Source: Alphaproteobacteria bacterium HGW-Alphaproteobacteria-13
Lineage (GTDB): Bacteria; Pseudomonadota; Alphaproteobacteria; Sphingomonadales; Sphingomonadaceae
NCBI GenBank assembly: GCA_002842935.1
Contig: PHEM01000150.1
Span: forward strand, 1-7,338
DNA length: 7,338 nucleotides
Direction of reading: 5' to 3'
Program-made: the position numbers and the translations under genes
Notes under the pieces: generated by a model
Database searches by the model: none
What the model was told of the DNA's origin: nothing
Seen by the model: only the letters and a program-made list of their open reading frames with translations
Shown: positions 4,673 to 7,338 of the stretch, piece after piece
Numbering within the stretch: position 1 is the stretch's first letter
Layout: each line of letters opens with the position of its first letter

Positions 4673-5932
4673 TTAATCCACCGCCTTGACGATCAGGCTG
4701 GCGTTGGTGCCGCCGAAACCGAAGCTGTTGTTGAGCGCGGCGCGCACGGGGCGCTTCTTTGCCTTGTGCGGGACGAGATCGACGCCCTCGGTCCCTTCGT
4801 CGGGATTATCGAGGTTCAGCGTCGGCGGGACGATCTGATCGCGGATCGCAAGGATGCAGAAGATCGTCTCGACCGCGCCCGCGCCGCCGAGCAAGTGGCC
4901 GATCGCCGACTTGGTCGAACTCATCGACACATTGCCGATCGCGTCGCCGAACAGGCGCTTGACCGCGCCAAGCTCGATCGTGTCGGCCATGGTCGAGGTG
5001 CCGTGGGCGTTGATATAGTCGATGTCGGCGGGCGTCATCCCCGCCTTCTTCAGCGCCATCTCCATCGAGCGATAGGCGCCGAAGCCTTCGGGATGCGGCG
5101 CCGTGACGTGATAGGCGTCGCCCGACAGGCCGTACCCCACCACTTCGGCATAGATTTTCGCGCCGCGCGCCTTGGCGTGCTCATATTCCTCGAGCACGAC
5201 GACGCCCGCGCCTTCGCCCATGACAAAGCCGTCGCGGTCCTTGTCATAGGGGCGGCTGGCCTTTTCCGGCGCATCGTTGCTGCTCATGTTGAGCGCGCGC
5301 GCCTGCGCGAAGCCCGCGATGCCGATCGGGCAGATCGTCGATTCGGCGCCGCCCGCCAGCATGATGTCGGCGTCGCCGTCCTTGATCATCCGCGCTGCGT
5401 CGCCGATCGAATGCGCGCCCGTCGAACAGGCGGTGACGACGGCATGGTTCGGACCCATCAGGCCATATTTGATGCTGACCTGGCCGGAGATCAGGTTGAT
5501 GAGGCGGCCGTGGACGAAGTGCGGGCTGACGCGGCCCGGTCCCTTTTCGGCGAGCAGCAGGCTTTCGCTCTCGATCCCCGGCAGGCCGCCGATGCCCGCG
5601 CCGATCGAGCAGCCCGCGCGCAGTTTCTGTTCGTCGGTCAGCTCGGTCAGGCCCGCGTCCTCCAGCGCCTGTCCGGCGGCGTCGATACCATAGATGATGA
5701 AGGGATCGACCTGGCGCTGGACCTTGTGATCGACGCGCTTCATCGGATCGAAGCCATATTCGTGGGTAGCGGGCTTCACTTCGCACGCCACCGTGCATTT
5801 CTGGTCCGACGCATCGAAGCGGGTGATCGTCCCCGCCCCCGATTTGGCCGCGATCAGATTGGCCCAGCTCGTTTCGACGTCCCCGCCCAGCGGCGTCACC
5901 AAACCCAAACCCGTCACCACAACCCGGCGCAT
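4673..5932 (-). CDS. fabF: beta-ketoacyl-ACP synthase II (FabF)
   Basis: A 419-residue thiolase-fold condensing enzyme that joins malonyl-ACP to an acyl-ACP in cytosolic fatty acid elongation. The N-terminus RRVVVTGLGLVTPLG is classic. The active site is complete: Cys169 in VTACSTGAHS, His310 in NAHGTSTMADTIE, Lys341 in SSTKSAIGH and His346. The glycine-rich end NNSFGFGGTNASLIV (401-415) is also present. Cys-His-His places it in the KAS I/II group, and length and neighbours point to FabF rather than FabB. The frame is open to 5977, but ATG at 5932 is chosen because AAAGGAA precedes it at the right spacing and the family starts MRRVVVTG. It lies downstream of acpP across a terminator and upstream of mltG. 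Expression probably comes from read-through of acpP, a promoter in 5933-5997, or both. Confidence 0.97.
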   Translation of the reverse strand: MRRVVVTGLGLVTPLGGDVETSWANLIAAKSGAGTITRFDASDQKCTVACEVKPATHEYGFDPMKRVDHKVQRQVDPFIIYGIDAAGQALEDAGLTELTDEQKLRAGCSIGAGIGGLPGIESESLLLAEKGPGRVSPHFVHGRLINLISGQVSIKYGLMGPNHAVVTACSTGAHSIGDAARMIKDGDADIMLAGGAESTICPIGIAGFAQARALNMSSNDAPEKASRPYDKDRDGFVMGEGAGVVVLEEYEHAKARGAKIYAEVVGYGLSGDAYHVTAPHPEGFGAYRSMEMALKKAGMTPADIDYINAHGTSTMADTIELGAVKRLFGDAIGNVSMSSTKSAIGHLLGGAGAVETIFCILAIRDQIVPPTLNLDNPDEGTEGVDLVPHKAKKRPVRAALNNSFGFGGTNASLIVKAVD

Positions 5933-5997
5933 AGTCGTTCCTTTCGTCGGTCCCGCCCGCGCGGGGTTCCGCATCACATCCGTGGATACGCATCCAT

Positions 5998-6047
5998 AAA
6001 AAAGGCTTCCCGGCCACTCAAGCGCAAGCGCCGGGGACCGGGAAGCC
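5998..6047 (-). terminator. rho-independent terminator downstream of acpP
   Basis: On the minus strand a perfect 10-bp stem (6038-6047 with 6004-6013, GGCTTCCCGG type) is followed directly by six T (5998-6003). The 24-base loop contains a further GCGC-AA-GCGC hairpin. It lies 42 bp past the acpP stop, before fabF, so it should end much of the acpP transcript. A second small hairpin, TCCGGC-CAC-GCCGGA (6065-6079), lies nearer to the acpP stop. Confidence 0.85.
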
Positions 6048-6089
6048 GGAAACGCTCAGGCGGTTCCGGCCACGCCGGACCGGATTCCC

Positions 6090-6326
6090 TCAGCCCTTGT
6101 TCGCGTCGATATAGTCGATCGCATCCTTGACGGTGGCGATCTTTTCCGCCGCATCGTCGGGAATCTCGACGCCGAATTCTTCCTCGAACGCCATCACCAG
6201 TTCGACGATGTCGAGGCTGTCGGCCCCCAGATCGTCGATGAAGCTCGCTTCTTCCGTCACCTTGTCGGCTTCGACGCCCAGATGTTCGACGACGATCTTC
6301 TTAACCTTTTCGGCCGAATCGCTCAT
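6090..6326 (-). CDS. acpP: acyl carrier protein (AcpP)
   Basis: A 78-residue acidic four-helix carrier protein that holds growing acyl chains on a phosphopantetheine arm for the cytosolic type II fatty acid synthase. The arm attaches to Ser37 in the invariant DDLGADSLDIVELVMAFEEE region. Length and acidity are normal for the family. The frame is open to 6398, but the start at 6326 is clear: MSDSAEKVKKIV is the usual N-terminus and AAAAAAGGAA lies six bases before the ATG. It is the first gene of the acpP-fabF-mltG group and is followed by a strong terminator, which fits the much higher amount of ACP needed relative to FabF. Confidence 0.98.
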   Translation of the reverse strand: MSDSAEKVKKIVVEHLGVEADKVTEEASFIDDLGADSLDIVELVMAFEEEFGVEIPDDAAEKIATVKDAIDYIDANKG

Positions 6327-6370
6327 GCACAGTTCCTTTTTTCTGACTATGGCGTGAATGTTGCGACTTG

Positions 6371-6398
6371 CCCTAGAGCGCGTCGGCGAGGCTGGCAA
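6371..6398 (-). promoter_or_regulatory. candidate acpP promoter
   Basis: On the minus strand TTGCCA (6393-6398) and CTAGGG (6371-6376) are spaced by 16 bases, in the 87-bp gap between the TPR gene and acpP. Start of transcription would fall near 6364, about 38 nt before the start codon. The -35 is good and the -10 moderate. Confidence 0.4.
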
Positions 6399-6413
6399 GA
6401 GGGCTGGCGCGCT

Positions 6414-7338
6414 TCACGGCCGGGCGGCGGCGGACGCCGCAGGCACCACGCCCGTTTCGCGGAGCGTCGCGGCGAGACGCTCGATGACGACGGGCGTAAT
6501 CATATATTGGCGCAGCACGCGCTCGGGCGGTGCGTCGGCGGGCTGCTTCGCATGAACGAGCACACGGCGCCAAAGCTGGCGCGCTTCCGCCAGCCCGCCG
6601 CGGCGCGCCAGCACGATCGTGCGCACCATCATATGCTGCGGCTCCATGTGGATCGGCGGCGGCATCTGGTCCAGCATCGCCAGCGCCTCGTCCTGCTCGC
6701 CCCGCTGCGACAGAATGAAAGCAAGCGTCACGCCCGGCAAGCCGGGATAGGAGGGATCGAGCACCAGCGCGCGGCGAAGCAGCGCCTCTCCCCGCTCGTC
6801 CAGCCCGCATCCCAGCTTGTACAGGCCGAGAAGCCCCGTCATGTCGGCGTCATAGGGATTGAGCTGCCTGGCCGCGTCGCCCATCGCATTGCCGCTCGCG
6901 CAATCGCCGGCGTAGAAACGGGCGCGCGCCATCGCGAACAGGGCGGATGCCGCGCCGGGGTTGTTCTGATAGGCCTTTTCCGCAAGGTCGCGCGCCTCGG
7001 CCAGCGCCTCGTCCGCGGCGGGCGTCCCCTGCTGCGCCTGCCAGTCGCCGAAGCGCAGCAGCGACAGCGCGGACAGCACCGCCGGATCGAGCGGATCGCC
7101 CTTCAGCGAGGCGCGAAGACAGCCCTCCTCACGGCGCGCGCCGATGCCCTGGCCCAGCGGACGCATGAGGCCGAACTGGGCCAGACATGGAAAGCCGGGC
7201 GCGAAATTGTCCGGTTCGCGCCGCAACTGGTCGCGGACGAGCAGCCCGTGGTCGCCAGCGATCTGGGCGATGGCGGGTTCGACCGTCGTGAATTCGGGAA
7301 GATCCCCCGATCCCACGCTGAATTGCTGCGACCAGATC
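6414..7338 (-). CDS. C-terminal TPR part of a regulator/cyclase-like protein, 5' end outside window
   Basis: The frame is open to the window edge, so this is the C-terminal 307 residues of a longer protein; the apparent GTG start at 7316 is internal. The first visible residues, IWSQQFSVGSGDLPEF, match the motif found between the TolB-like domain and the TPR domain of CadC-type regulators and class III adenylate-cyclase-like proteins (lWS..f...dl). Three to four tetratricopeptide-like helical repeats follow, with NNPGAASALFAMAR, LNPYDADMTGLLGLYKLG and LDPSYPG marking repeat starts. The tail ends in an Ala-rich segment. Such TPRs bind proteins or peptides. The N-terminal effector domain (winged helix or cyclase) is not visible, so the molecular role is open. 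It lies upstream of acpP in the same direction, with no terminator seen between them. Confidence 0.75.
   Translation of the reverse strand, partial: IWSQQFSVGSGDLPEFTTVEPAIAQIAGDHGLLVRDQLRREPDNFAPGFPCLAQFGLMRPLGQGIGARREEGCLRASLKGDPLDPAVLSALSLLRFGDWQAQQGTPAADEALAEARDLAEKAYQNNPGAASALFAMARARFYAGDCASGNAMGDAARQLNPYDADMTGLLGLYKLGCGLDERGEALLRRALVLDPSYPGLPGVTLAFILSQRGEQDEALAMLDQMPPPIHMEPQHMMVRTIVLARRGGLAEARQLWRRVLVHAKQPADAPPERVLRQYMITPVVIERLAATLRETGVVPAASAAARP

Noticed and set aside
5933..5977. 15-residue N-terminal extension of FabF
   Set aside because: The FabF family begins at MRRVVVTG, which is preceded by AAAGGAA; the extension has no similar support.
4661..6130. Long plus-strand open frame (489 codons) antisense to fabF
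   Set aside because: It mirrors fabF, whose family match is unambiguous. The antisense peptide is low-complexity, rich in Arg, Ala and Asp, shows no domain, and spans an intergenic gap, the acpP terminator and part of acpP. Such shadow frames are common in GC-rich codon patterns.
7314..7316. GTG at 7316 as the start of the TPR gene
   Set aside because: The frame is open to the window edge and the codons before the GTG encode IWSQQFS, a motif internal to the family, so the gene begins outside the window.
1..7338. CRISPR array, toxin-antitoxin pair, phage defence genes or insertion sequence
   Set aside because: I looked for regularly spaced repeats, small paired genes, defence-type domains and transposase frames with terminal inverted repeats, and saw none. 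The short repeats near the integrase are too few and too short for CRISPR.

Overview
The window looks like sphingomonad (Alphaproteobacteria, Sphingomonadales) chromosomal DNA. The right half carries the conserved acpP-fabF-mltG order in strongly GC-biased codons, an elongator tRNA-Met typical of alphaproteobacteria, and an intergenic palindrome of a kind I recall from sphingomonad genomes. I cannot name genus or species.

Left part, about 1-3455: the tRNA-proximal end of an integrated mobile element (genomic island or integrative conjugative element). It holds a zinc-finger/Toprim primase-like protein (minus strand), a secreted SLT-type lytic transglycosylase followed by a small DUF5818-like protein (plus strand), and an intact P4-type tyrosine recombinase (minus strand) pointing away from the tRNA. 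The primase and transglycosylase genes diverge from a 126-bp gap. That gap contains a perfect GTTC-N7-GTTC direct repeat, the alphaproteobacterial LexA box, so this part of the element may be SOS controlled. The recombinase start region carries two tandem 11-bp repeats and an inverted copy, which look like integrase arm sites and also overlap its likely promoter and start codon.

Junction, about 3456-3592: an intact 77-nt tRNA-Met(CAT) gene with encoded CCA and a good sigma-70-like promoter. The element abuts its 3' end, so the attachment site should lie there. The other end of the element is outside the window, to the left.

Right part, 3593-7338: core genome, all minus strand. In transcription order these are the 3' part of a TPR protein (probably of the CadC/adenylate-cyclase-like regulator type, cut by the window edge), acpP (acyl carrier protein), a rho-independent terminator, fabF (beta-ketoacyl-ACP synthase II), a palindromic intergenic repeat, and mltG (endolytic murein transglycosylase, here with a lipobox and a TTG start). 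AcpP and FabF act in fatty acid elongation; MltG trims nascent peptidoglycan glycan strands.

I found no completely new system. The most original signals are the LexA box in the element's divergent promoter, the potential RNA hairpin that could gate integrase translation, and the covarying arms of the fabF-mltG intergenic palindrome.
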